A stretch of 64,000 nucleotides of DNA from Hysterangium stoloniferum (Eukaryota; Basidiomycota; Agaricomycetes; Hysterangiales; Hysterangiaceae): positions 62,001-126,000 of the forward strand of contig WHVD01000132.1 of NCBI GenBank assembly GCA_015178975.1, written 5' to 3'. The notes beneath the pieces were generated by a model. The model had not been told where the DNA came from, made no database searches, and saw nothing but the letters and a program-made list of their open reading frames with translations. The first letter of the stretch is position 1. Every line of letters starts with the position of its first letter. The position numbers and the translations under genes are program-made. Shown here one piece after another: positions 21,897-32,289 of the stretch.

Positions 21897-23579
21897 ATGG
21901 AGGCCGCCATACAACCTGCTGCCGAGATCCTCATCCGCGGTGGTCGGTATGTTCTAAACTCTGCCTCTCCTTCCAAGAACAGAAAGAAGGCGGATGAATG
22001 CTTGTCGATGGGCAACGACAAAATTAAACATGTACTCGCCCGGATTGACCCTCAGGACAGGGAGAGTCTTCATGTGACCAAGAGTTTGATTGATGCTAAT
22101 TCGGCGTATGGTCTATTTTGCCAAATACGTCGTGGTAGGGCTGAGTGCAAATGTTTTAATAGGTTGCATACCAAGAGAGACGACTTGCAGACCGCAGTGA
22201 GCAAAACCCTCGGTAACATCCGTTCAGTGAAGACGTCACATGCGTTGCGGCATGAAGCTGAACTCCACTTGGAAAAAGTACATGTACGTCGACCCATCAT
22301 GAGCAGACGCTAGCGAAAATTCGCCTTACCACGCTTGTTACTGTTTTAGGTAACGTCTCAGGGAATAGAGGCGAAATATCTCGCCCGGAGCATGCAAGCA
22401 GCTCTCGCGATGACATCTGCCCAGCCTGCAGGAAAGCTAACCCATCCCTCCAACTACCATTCTCGGCACTGACGTGGATGAGGTGATTAGATGACATCCG
22501 TCACCACCTTTCCCAGCCCGACAGATTTGATATCGGTGATATAGTGAAGGCCCTTCCTACCGCCGTAAGTATGGACGTGAATCACCTCGTATCATGCTAA
22601 TACATCGGAAGTACCATCCTGGCCATGCTCCCGCTCAAATCGGCGTCTCCCACGTATATCCATCGCCAGGAGACAATATTCTGTCTCCGTCGGCTGGTTA
22701 TGGAAACAATGACGGTTAGTCTCCTCAAATAAGATGTCATTTATTCTACCACATTCCGCAGTCTATCCATCTTTCGAGGGAGCCGGGTGCACACTTCATG
22801 AAACTGGTCCTAATAATCCACTGGAGATAGCTTGCGTTGAGCCTGGGTGTGCCTGGAAGGGATATGCGGTTAAGAATTTACAGCTGAGATTTGTATCATA
22901 TATATGAGGTGTATCCTGTTCATTTTATGGGGCCGTAACATTAGGATCACCGGGTGGACGAACACATCTCATGTGGGTGCTATATTTGGCCTTGGGCCCA
23001 CAGTCGTAGCTCAAATTATTTCAGGTACATGTGAAGGCTGTAGTAAATCCTTCCCTAGTGGTAACACCCGGGCACAGCACTTGACCCGTTGCGGCCTCTA
23101 TTTGAATGCCTATGTCAAATATGCCCCAAATGCTTCCGAGGACACTGGGATGTCGCATGCAAATCCTAGTGGATGTATGTCACTTACCTCTTCACAACAA
23201 TATAGCCTGACGGAAAATGCAGGCCACCCGGCATCTTCGACCTCTCGAAACGGCCCTGGTGGTCGCACAGTAGACCCCGAACTCAATCTCTCTTGTCCGG
23301 TGTGTAATCAGGAGCTCGATAGCGTAGCGGAATTAAAAGTGAGTGTACGCTCTAACTCACCATCGGTCAATCTGACATCATTGCTATATTAGGATCACAA
23401 CAAATTTTATCACCAACCATGTGAGCACGATTAATTTCAATATTGCAGCGTTTGGCTAATCGTTAAAATTCAAGGTAAATGTCCCGGCTGTCATGTTCGT
23501 TATAACAGCAGGTTCGAAAGGGAATTCCACTTGGTGCAACATACCGACCACTGGAAGAAAAACCTCCGCCCTTCATAGA
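21897..23579 (+). CDS. Cysteine-pair zinc-finger-like protein, multi-exon
   Basis: The first exon opens at ATG 21897 (MEAAIQPAAEILIRGGRYVL) and runs to about 22276, where GTACAT fits a donor; TTTTAG at 22345-22350 fits the acceptor. Following exon-like segments on the same strand read GNVSGNRGEISRPEHA with CPAC (22351-22487), HHLSQPDRFDIGDIVKALPT (22500-22562), YIHRQETIFCLRRLVMETMT (22650-22714), VYPSFEGAGCTLHE with CVEPGC (22761-22870), CEGCSKSFPSGNTRAQHLTR (23024-23338, also CPVC) and CPGCHVRYNSRFEREFHLVQ-H (23475-23579, stop TAG). The last is a canonical C-x2-C-x12-H-x3-H finger; CEGC has C in place of the last H. At least five Cys pairs recur about once per exon, suggesting a repeated finger gene. 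I do not recognise the family; exon borders are approximate. Nuclear or nucleic-acid binding is inference. Confidence 0.5.
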
Positions 23580-25600
23580 GAAATTAACTCTCCTCTAATG
23601 CTCAGTCACCCTCGCACGCAAGCTGTCTTTTCTCAGCATGCAGGCCAATAGATACATAATTTCGTTCGTATCCCATGCGAGTTCACGTGTTAATTTGTCG
23701 CCCGTTTCCCTCATTTGCGTTGGTCGATTGGACATTCTGTGGCTGCGACTTGCACATAACCTTTTCCTTAGTTTATCGAAGCTGTATTTCTCAAGTAACA
23801 TGTAGCCATGCAAATTAGCCTATATTCATGCCACAACGGACATCAACCTCTCATACGACATCCTCCACCACCCATCTCAATTGGTATGGCAAACATGGCA
23901 AATGGCTAGAGGTAGATATGCTGCATTAACATCGACTTGGACACCGCAGGTGTGATGCATTGACCCTCCAGCTTAGGCGAGTACAGCTGGGCACCTAACA
24001 CCTACCCAGAATACTCATGCGAATGAAGTCTTTTCCCAAGTGCTGACTGATTTCTACTTGAGGGATTCATATTCTTAACATGACACCACACATTGCATGA
24101 GCGATCATTAATAGTCTCCCGTCTCAACTACATTGTTCATATACGTGTCTTTTTTACTACTATTACCACCTGAAACTTTCCCAGTCGCTCAAGCTAAACC
24201 ACTCTGAAAAGGTTGTGGCTCCTTTTTCAACTAACTCTTGCAACTTCCAGACCACATCCGACCTTTCGCAATAATGTCACTCATTGCAGTTCGGTCCTAT
24301 CAAGCTTTAAACCGATGCAAATGTGAGGATGGAATAGAAAGACGACTTTCAGCAAGCTTCACATTACATTTGATTTTTTCTTGCAATCTTCCAAGGGCAA
24401 GTGGATGGGATGGCACCATGACCCATTTGCCATTACTAGTATGATGTGTATCAGGCGTATCCCCATTATCCATGATTGAAATGGAAGTGTGTAAACAAGA
24501 CGTGACAGCTATACAACTATGATGGCAAGCTGAACATCTTAAGGTTGAATTTAAGAGTGAACGACATCAATTGTGTAGCCCATTGACTTTGACCTTGACG
24601 CTTTTTGTCTGTTCTTCAGGTTCTCTGGAATAATCCCACTTATGACCAAGAGTGCGCTTCCTGTGGTTTCACCAAAGAATTATATACAAAACATCAGGAG
24701 ATGACAGCGTGGTGCACATCGAATTTCCGAGATTCACACATACTTCTAAGGTTTCGCTATTAAGTGCAGCAATCGATACCCCTGGTTATCACGCTCAATT
24801 GTCAACAAGAAAAACCTATTTTCATGTTCTTTATCTCCTCCACATGCCTGTTTGATAGCTTAGCCACCAGTTCAAATGTGATTTGTTTTGTCTCATATTA
24901 AATTATTTTCAAATGCAGACACTTGTCAGTTCCCCCAGGTAGGAGGAAAAAATGACGGGAGTAATTGCCTGAGCAGGGGGGGGAATTGGTGGACTGGGTT
25001 AATGACTCGGAACTGCGTTGAACATTGTCAGCAATAGAAGGACGAGAATAATAATGTTGTTAATTGAAGCGATCGTTCGGTTGGACCTAGTCGTTCCGGT
25101 CGTAGGGCATTCGTCCAGATGGGATAATTGCAAATTATCATGAAGTAGTCGTGAGCACGATGCGCTTCATAGTAACGTGAGATAAGCTAAAAGAACAAGG
25201 GCCACAGGACAAAGCTTTTTTTGTATTTGTTCAGCACCAACAGAATCGAACTTCGTGAACCAGAGTGTTGAACAGCAAGTTGAATAAAACAATCGCTGCC
25301 ACGTAAATCACCCTTCCGTTCGGCTGGTTCTGTCGTTTTTACCCAAGCACGCGTGAAGTCTGCATAACATAACAAACACAAAAAAAAACCCTAACTATAA
25401 AAGTGCCGAACTAGACAATACTGATAGCCGAGGTTCATGGCAGGCAACATTGTAAACACAAACATCCGAATATGGTAACATACGTACAATCAGTCGGCTC
25501 CGCTCATGCGATAAACCCGTCTTTTAGGCTATTATAGCGGACAAGAAGCCAAAGCTGATTGAATGTAACGGAGTGTGGCCCTTGTTATCAGAATAAGTGA
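23580..25600. other. No supported gene; one exon-like piece
   Basis: About 2 kb of low-coding sequence. An exon-like plus-strand piece at 24622-24750 reads VLWNNPTYDQECASCGFTKE and continues with another Cys, so it may be a stray exon of a protein like the zinc-finger gene upstream. G-run at 24976-24984. Nothing else recognised. Confidence 0.35.
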
Positions 25601-25607
25601 TTGGCTA

Positions 25608-26262
25608 AGCTCTTCCATACGCACTTTAACAACGTATCAGCCAAAATTCTGAGGCTCACATCTTTCAAGAACCTGGAAAAACCGGGAGCCTTGTTGTGTC
25701 GGCATGCAAACATGATTTCGGCCTTGATGGCTGAGAGAATTATGATTATACTGCAACGTCCAAACCAAATCAATTGATTGCGCGACGGGTATCAAGTCAT
25801 AAGCAAGAAATTCAATGTGTGGACTGATCTCGAGGATACAAGCATGAAAACCGAGTTCTCACCGAACTTTTGGGCGGATACCAAAAATAAGCGTGTGCGA
25901 CATGAATCTCATGCTAATAAGTCGGCATGTATTTCAAATTATTTATGGATAGTTTCTTAGAGGGCCTAAGTCGACGAGAGACCTGCAACGGATGAACTTG
26001 GGGACTGGGGTGTTAGAATTAAGGCGCAGGTATGCGTCAGTACGTCGTGGACGCGAACGAAAAACGTTAGTATTACTAAGCAGCTATACAGTAGTTACTT
26101 ATTTATTTACAAAAGAATGCAAGATTACTAACTAAATATATACCGTATTTCAACATGGGGACCCCATTGTCAGTGGGCATAGGTGGGTGCTCTTCATCGG
26201 GCCTTTGTGTGGTTCAGAACCTTAAGTACCCACAAGTATCCATAGTAGTCCTTATCCATGGC
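25608..26262 (-). pseudogene. Remnant of a kinase paralogue 3' end and its flank
   Basis: Matches 18902-19830 in order. At 26160-26215 the minus strand still reads PDEEHPPMPTDNG where the intact kinase has PDGQHPTHAY plus its flank, so the similarity reaches the last codons of the kinase. The rest of the gene is absent, and a TRIM element is inserted at 26268. Confidence 0.55.
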
Positions 26263-26267
26263 TTTGG

Positions 26268-26403
26268 TGTAAGAATATGCAATGGGATTTCATGTGGGTG
26301 AGGGGATGACAAAGTCCCTACCTAAATACATCCGATGACTAAGCTACTGTATAGTACACAATTAGCCAAGCGTCGACGACGTGCAACACTAGGACTTCTA
26401 ACA
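26268..26403. repeat. Left 136-bp LTR of the TRIM-like element
   Basis: Differs from the right copy at about two positions (ATCCGATGAC against ATCCAATGAC; AAGCGTC against AAGTGTC), both CpG transitions. Confidence 0.9.
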
Positions 26404-26547
26404 TGCCCACTTTGCATGTCATTGAGAGCCCATAGTAGATCCATACATACCAGTCAAAAATTAAACATCCTTTTAACACAAAAAAAAATGTGCTCACTTG
26501 GCACAACATCCGTCCTGTCTGAAATTTGAACATATGCCTTGTTGACT

Positions 26548-26625
26548 TGATGCAAAAACCGTCCAAAAACTTGTCCAAAAACTTGTCTGAAAACTTGTCC
26601 GAAAATATGTCCGAAAATCCATCTG
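26548..26625 (+). repeat. 13-bp tandem repeat inside the TRIM-like element
   Basis: Five diverged copies of a unit like AAACTTGTCCGAA follow each other. In the minus strand all read as F-S/L-D-K repeats, which explains the short open frames there. Confidence 0.7.
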
Positions 26626-27210
26626 AAATCGAAAAATGCGCCTGCACCCACTAGATGCAATCCATCTGGTACTTTTGGTGTCAAATCGAACCTTGGAGTG
26701 ACCCTTGCTCCTAGAACACATTCCCCCAACCTCCCAGACCACACCTCTGCTACATTAACGTCAAATGGTACCTTCGGCTCACAATTCCTAGCACACATCC
26801 TCCTAACCTCCCGGATTTCACATGCTAGACTGCAGAGCCCTGCTCACAACTCCTAGTCCCCACAAAAAACAGAATACTTCAGCCTGGCCACTCGTGGGAC
26901 AACAGGCCTACTTTGCAAAGGTCGGTTCGCAGAACTCGAAGTCAAATGTTGTTGTCTTCATCAAACCCATAGATGTACTTGGAACAGGTACAACAATCTG
27001 TGAGTCCATTCCCAATAAACCATGCTCCGTATACCACTGCCACTCCACAGTATATTTAGTCCCAATACCACACTTTGTAAGTTCACATCTCATTGCACTG
27101 ACAAAAATTTTCGAAATAGGAGCAGCAATGTTGACAATGACAAAGGGGTGTAGTTTAGATATAGCAGCAGTAGATAAGCAAATTAGAGGCAACTGGTGGG
27201 GCCCATAACC

Positions 27211-27346
27211 TGTAAGAATATGCAATGGGATTTCATGTGGGTGAGGGGATGACAAAGTCCCTACCTAAATACATCCAATGACTAAGCTACTGTATAGTAC
27301 ACAATTAGCCAAGTGTCGACGACGTGCAACACTAGGACTTCTAACA
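27211..27346. repeat. Right 136-bp LTR of the TRIM-like element
   Basis: Near-identical to 26268-26403. A diverged third relative (shared TCATGTGGGTGAGG and GACAAAGTCCC) lies at 31993-32060. Confidence 0.9.
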
Positions 27347-27559
27347 TTTGGTTCTGTCCACCACACAGTCAATCTGAGTGTGAGTTTGAGTTTGAGTGGT
27401 GGACTATTTGTCCATTAGGGTCACTAGTCTGTGTCCTGATCCCCTTCCATTTCATCTTTCTAATAGCCTTTTCATCAGGGGCACTTTCATTGTGGGCTTT
27501 CAATGGGGGCCTCTTGTTAAAATCTAGGTCTCTAAAGGCTAAAGAGGACAGAATGCCAG

Positions 27560-27805
27560 GGGTCCATAGAGTTAGAACATACTTAACTGGAAGGTCTGGT
27601 TCCACAGGATAAGCGGAGCTTGGCTTTAATTTATATGTTGTGTCCTCACATGAACTGTTTGGGTGCTCTGGTATTTCAAAACAAGCAAATAGTACATAAT
27701 GGACTAAATATCCACACTTAGCTAAATCAACTGGGAGGTCAGAATGCTAAGAGTCAGAGTGATAAGAGTCTTGGTTGGCCAAAGACATCTTGAAGAGGAT
27801 TAAGT
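27560..27805 (-). mobile_element. LTR fragment, family F (inverse orientation)
   Basis: Aligns with the reverse complement of 18640-18790, including the shared words GAGCTTGGCTTTAATTTATATG, GGGTGCTCTGGTATTTCAAA and TTAGCTAAATCAACTGGGAGG. Borders uncertain. Confidence 0.6.
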
Positions 27806-27817
27806 AAAGAGTGGGGG

Positions 27818-28271
27818 TGTCAAGTGCTGTGTCAGAAATCTATTCTGGAACTATTGGGAAATAACCAGGAACTTGGACACTTCTAGGTAGGGTCAGGGCT
27901 TGGCTTCAGCTTATGTGCTGCACCCTTACACAAACACTCATGTGTTCTTAATTTGAGAGGGCTGATAAATGCCAGAAGCTTACAGATAATTGGAGTTCCA
28001 AAAGTTCCAAATATTGAGCATACAGAAAGAGAAGGGGACTAGGATAACTAAGTTGATATCAGGTGTAAGTACAATGCATGGAAACTAGTATTGACTATCT
28101 GGATTGTACTACAAATTGAGATCACAGTAACACAAATTACAATAGGAGTTCTGAATCAGGAACATAATGAGCAAATGAATGAATACTTGTCAGTAGACAA
28201 GTTACCAAATACAGAACAAGGACAAAGTTTGGAATGTCTGGGAATTGGTAGGTTTCTGGAAGCAGGGATTA
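27818..28271 (-). mobile_element. LTR fragment, gypsy family B
   Basis: Begins TGTCAAGTGCTGTGTCAG, the minus-sense 3' end of family B, and follows 6502-7800 in order (GGGTCAGG..GGCTTCAGCTTATG, GTTACCAAATACAGAACAAGG). It is cut at 28271 by Tc1-like sequence. Confidence 0.75.
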
Positions 28272-28490
28272 CAGTGATTCACAAAATGTATCCAATATTT
28301 TGCAGTTTCAACTTACATACCTTATACCTCAGTAGATAAAATAGTAAAAATCACCAAAGTATTTGTCAACATGCTCTATCATGCATAGTTGATATGACAT
28401 GATGCTATTGTGTAATCTCTATGTATGGTAATAATATGAATATTTTCATATAGAAGGTTCATTGGATATTTTTTGTTGCTGAAAGGCTCC
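28272..28490 (+). mobile_element. Left end of a third Tc1/mariner element
   Basis: A TA at 28270-28271 followed by CAGTGATTCACAAAATG, as in element 2. About 190 bp further in, the inner word CATTGGATATTTTTTGTTGC is the inverse of the outer word. No right end or transposase was found; the ATG at 28617 opens only a few codons. Confidence 0.65.
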
Positions 28491-29436
28491 TGCATGAAAA
28501 TCATGTGACTATGTTGATTGTTTGCACTTGGTTATGTTTTTTCAACATGTCATGTGATCATGTTGTGCTAAAGTATAAGTCAGGCTCTCACAGCTAAGAT
28601 TCTCCTAATTCCAACTATGCATCCATTCTCATGTGAATGAATCAGAAGTATACATTTCTATATCAGACTGCCATGTAAGGCAGGCGAGAGACTGTTCAAA
28701 TGGAAAGGGGTCAACATCCCACCGCCATCCACAATGTGACATCCAGTCTTACAGGCAATTGCATCCTTAGCCTCAGAAGCTTCTCTTAGGGAGGCAAATG
28801 GTTATGGAGCTGGCCTGTGCAAATTTCACATCTTCTGCGACATTTTCTTCGTGGCTGAATCAGACAGGCTCCCAGCATCCTTCCCAGTCTTACACTCCTT
28901 TGGAGGATAACCCAAAACTTTAAAAATTATTTATCCACTAAAGTATATATATTTATATTGTTTGTTGTAAAATTAATATTTAATCAAATTCAGTTGATTA
29001 GGTATCACTCTGAAGAATGCAAAAATATTAATATTTATCCTATATCTGACAAAATTTAGTCAAACAATCATCTGTAGGTTATTCTTTTGGAATAAATTGC
29101 ACAATGGGGATTGGTACCCCAGATAGTTCTGGTTAACTCTCTAAACCAACTGAATTTAAATTATATGAAATATATTTGAAAGTTTGCTTGTATACAAGAG
29201 AATACATCATAACCCAAAGATTAAGTCATAACCCAAATAATCTTGTTTAACCCAAATGATCTAGGCTAACCCAAATAATCTAGGTTAACCCAAATAATCT
29301 TGTGTAACTATTTCATTTGTGTGTATTTTAAAAAGGCATGCATATTTTAAAGATGAAATTTCAGGTAATTAAATATAAACTCATAGAATAAGTTGTCATG
29401 GCCAGAAGGAATAGACTCACTTAGAAAATATGAGGA
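28491..29436. other. No recognisable gene; AT-rich
   Basis: No long frame. 28900-29400 is strongly AT-rich and holds a tandem repeat (next entry). Confidence 0.35.
29208..29308 (+). repeat. About 19-bp tandem repeat (TAACCCAAATAATCTAGGT-like)
   Basis: Five consecutive diverged copies of (T)AACCCAAATAATCTNGNT. The unit is not a telomere repeat. Confidence 0.8.
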
Positions 29437-29639
29437 TTATTCAGTAAAATTTTGTATATTCAATAAAGTGTGACCATCCTCCTTTGTATTATGGGCAGCA
29501 GCAGACCCAGCATTGCTGGGAGAGGAGCTAGCTGCTGGGATGGCCTTTGAAACAATATCAGTCAGTGTAACATGAAAATACCTGTCAGCAATTAGGGCCT
29601 GGCACATAGCCCAAGGTTGGCCACTGCCACTTTCAGATG

Positions 29640-30357
29640 ATGAGTGCACAAGAGTAGAATGGTCACTGCAGGGGTTAGATAACCTACAAGGTAATGCATG
29701 TAGATGGCCTCCAAGGCCCCCAGTGAAGTTGAGTATGCTGTTCACATTAAAGATGTCCTTGAACTTAGAGGACCCCTTTGACGCCTGCATTTGGGCTGTA
29801 TCAATGTGTGCCTTTTGGGGGCTGATGCGTTTTGGAGAAGTCACCATACCGTCTAGATCGCATTTTGACACCGGAAAGCACCTGAAACAAAAGGATGCCC
29901 TGATTAGTCAGGATGACAATGGAAAATGCTACGCACACTTGGACTTACCTGCATCAAAAACAGCCAAAGCTGGTAGCATGCAGTCAGTATTCCTGACAGA
30001 GCAACAAGGAACATGCCTGATCGAAGCCCTGATCAACTTATCGAGAGTCATGCCAGCAGGGCCAGATGACCCACTGTTCTGCTAGCGAGACAACAAGGGT
30101 GATATCAGACCAGTAGTCAGAACAGCAGCACTCAAGCGGATAAACTCAATACTTACTCAAAAAGGATGGGGAACATCCTTTGGCCACTCATTTTGAATTG
30201 GCAGTGCTTCCTTTTTCCTGGCACAGGGAGTCGATCCCGAAATAGTAAGCTTAGCAGACAGATGGAAGTACTAGCATATCAAACATACATTAGGGCCTTC
30301 GAACAAATCACATCGCATCATTTGAGGAATCTTTCAGCCAGAACAGCAGCTGCCTAG
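29640..30357 (+). pseudogene. Tyrosine recombinase (phage-integrase fold) relic
   Basis: Plus strand reads RPPVKLSMLFTLK, LEDPFDACIWAVSMCAFWG, LMRFGEVTIPSRS (first catalytic Arg in the G-x-M-R-F-G-E box), then after a TAG at 30083-30085: VVRTAALKRINSILTQKGWG, FGHSF-stop-IGSASFFLAQGVDPEI and SLADRWKY. The stop at 30193-30195 (TGA) stands where the H-x-x-R arginine belongs. Fungal enzymes of this kind occur in Cryptons, in DIRS/Ngaro elements and as free DNA breaking-rejoining proteins; I cannot choose. Frame changes near 30270 remove the tyrosine region. Inactive. Confidence 0.75.
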
Positions 30358-30413
30358 GGTTGGGTGGGCGGCGTAGCCTCACCGCATTTGTAGGCAGCCT
30401 TTGTGGGTGAGCG

Positions 30414-30507
30414 GTGAGTCTTCCCACGCTTACGCGGAGAGCTAACGCTCTCCCCCTACCCAACCATACAGCTTTGCAGATATCAGTCCGAGTTGGACAA
30501 GGCTGGA
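30414..30507 (+). repeat. 94-bp direct repeat with hairpin, copy 1
   Basis: Starts GTGAGTCTTCCCAC and ends AAGGCTGGA; contains the perfect hairpin GGAGAGC-TAAC-GCTCTCC. Nearly identical to 30822-30915. It lies just after the recombinase relic. Confidence 0.9.
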
Positions 30508-30821
30508 TAGTGTCGAGTGTCACATGATCCCACACTGGCCGGGAAACTGTGACACTCAACGTCCAGCTGAGTGAATGGAGGACTCCCACGCCTCCTGCTT
30601 CCTGACGACAACGATCGATTTACAGTCATTATAATTTTTCGCCCATTCCACATCATCATTCCTTTATCTTTCTGAATTAGTGTACCCACCCACCCTCACC
30701 CTCATGCTGAGAACATTATTGATACAGTAAATAGCCAAATTAATGGATCAAGAGTAATTGGATTTTCTTGGATTATTATTGCAAAGTTGTAGAAGCATGG
30801 GGATGCCCACCCTCCCGAGCA

Positions 30822-30915
30822 GTGAGTCTTCCCACACTTATGAGGAGAGCTAACGCTCTCCCCCTACCCAACCATACAGCTTTGCAGATATCAGTCCGAG
30901 TTGGACAAGGCTGGA
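30822..30915 (+). repeat. 94-bp direct repeat with hairpin, copy 2
   Basis: Four or so differences from copy 1, 408 bp apart. A conserved coding piece follows it at once. Confidence 0.9.
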
Positions 30916-31111
30916 CTGACTGATATGTCTATATTGCTTGGCTACCAGCTTCCAGGTCTCAATAGGGGTTTTAGTCTCTTTGCGGCTGCTGTCACAGTAT
31001 TCAAGTTTTTCACAAACCTCAAGTTGAACCTGGAGCAGGCTGCAAGATTATTTGGTTGGCTTCCCATGAGTGACATGAAACACCCCTTGTATTCAGTTTG
31101 CTACAATAATG
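30916..31111 (+). pseudogene. Exon fragment homologous to 62952-62700
   Basis: Reads LTDMSILLGYQLPGLNRGFS, continues through NLKLNLEQ and WLPMSDMK, and reaches a splice donor GTGAGTGG at 31113. The minus strand at 62900-62710 encodes the same peptide with scattered changes and the same donor, so it is a real exon that has been copied. The protein family is unknown to me. Confidence 0.6.
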
Positions 31112-31646
31112 TGTGAGTGGCCAAGTTCAACCCAAGGTTTGGGAATAACATGAATCCTCGTCAATTTTGGCTTGTACCATGGAAACAATAGCTAAGTTGG
31201 AGTTTCAGACCTATTAGAAAGCCCGACCTAATAATAATCTCAGCCTCATATATGTTACAATGGATTGAGGTATAGGAAGTCACATATATACTGAGAAAGA
31301 ACAATAAGTGATGTTTAACAAAAGAGACATGGAACAAAGGAAATGTGGAACAACGGGAACAATAAAATACTTGCCACATTTCAGTACCTTATGTGTGCAT
31401 GTGGTCCCTTTGTGATTTCGACCCTCCATATTTTATTCATCCCATACAAAAAGGGGGAGTTTGTACATTGTTATCCACCAGAACCATGTGTCCAGTTTCC
31501 ACAGGGCAGTGTGATGTGAATAGATGCCATTGCTTCGCCCAAATTGGGCAGTTACACCAGCATGGACTTTTAAGACACCTTAACAAGAAATTTGATCAGG
31601 AAAGTGTAAGAATATACACACCGGAATAACCCCCCTCTCCAAAACA
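31112..31646. other. No supported gene
   Basis: Continues the duplicated segment for about 40 bp, then unrecognised sequence. The frame 31393-31629 has Cys/His but no known pattern. Confidence 0.3.
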
Positions 31647-31956
31647 TTTTAGGATCCTTAGTAGAGCAGTATTTTATATAAACTCCAATAGCCATCTATT
31701 GAATCCTTATAAGAGTTAAAATTAATTAGGGATCTTTTGAGGATCCTAACATTTATTGGATTCTAAACCCTGCAATCACATGTTAGATCCTTAACCAAGG
31801 TTAACTCAATTATGGATCTTTTAAGGATCCAAAAGTTCGTTGGATTCTAAACCTGCCAATCACATGTTGATCCTTAATCGACTTTAAATCGGTTAAGGAT
31901 CCAATGAGTGATTGGTGGAGTTTATATCAAATAAGCCTCTACTGAGGATCCTAAAA
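31647..31956. mobile_element. MITE with about 40-bp inverted ends (310 bp)
   Basis: Ends TTTTAGGATCCTTAGTAGAG and, inverted, TTTTAGGATCCTCAGTAGAG, each continuing to ATATAAACTCC. No coding. Internally an about 90-bp unit (GGATC..TTGGATTCTAAACC..AATCACATGTTNGATCCTTAA) is present twice. Target duplication not resolved. Confidence 0.8.
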
Positions 31957-32088
31957 ATCTTTGAAGCAAGGGCTTTTCCTGGTGACAACAGGTTATCATG
32001 TGGGTGAGGGGGTGACAAAGTCCCTTAGTAAATACAACTGATGATTAAGCTACTGTAATGTATGATGTAGCCTACCATAAGGTTTACT

Positions 32089-32229
32089 TGACAGGATTAG
32101 TTCTCGCCTGCCCGAAATTTAAGGACACCTGATGGTAACTTGTGAGGGTGCAGCACATAAGCTGAAGCCAAGTCCTTCCATTCGGTCCCTGTCAGTCTTC
32201 TGACATCAGTCAGTTTTCTGTTCTTAACA
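32089..32229 (+). mobile_element. LTR fragment, gypsy family C, with gag start
   Basis: Reverse complement of 12267-12405, ending TTCTTAACA at 32229. A short leader follows and then an ATG at 32248 reading MPGRKGLNANSW, similar in style to the family A gag start MPPRRK. The frame ends after 13 codons; the rest of the element is missing. Confidence 0.65.
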
Positions 32230-32289
32230 TCTAGTCGCACAGAAAGCATGCCTGGTCGCAAGGGGCTTAATGCAAATTCCTGGAGTTGA

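Larger units (their letters stand above)
26268..27346. mobile_element. TRIM-like LTR element, complete (1079 bp)
   Basis: Two 136-bp terminal direct repeats, 26268-26403 and 27211-27346, begin TGTAAGAATATGC and end GACTTCTAACA; I count two differences between them. The target duplication is TTTGG (26263-26267 and 27347-27351). The interior (26404-27210) is 807 bp and lacks any gag or pol motif. A purine-rich ACTGGTGGGG lies just before the right repeat, which favours plus orientation. Size and lack of genes fit a terminal-repeat retrotransposon in miniature, mobilised by a partner element. Confidence 0.9.

Noticed and set aside
26454-26798. Phe/Asp/Lys-repeat minus-strand ORFs inside the TRIM-like element
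   Set aside because: They are produced by the 13-bp DNA repeat and lack a start or conserved context.
29208-29308. Interstitial telomeric repeat (TAACCC words)
   Set aside because: The TAACCC is part of a 19-bp unit (TAACCCAAATAATCTAGGT) and never occurs in tandem hexamers.
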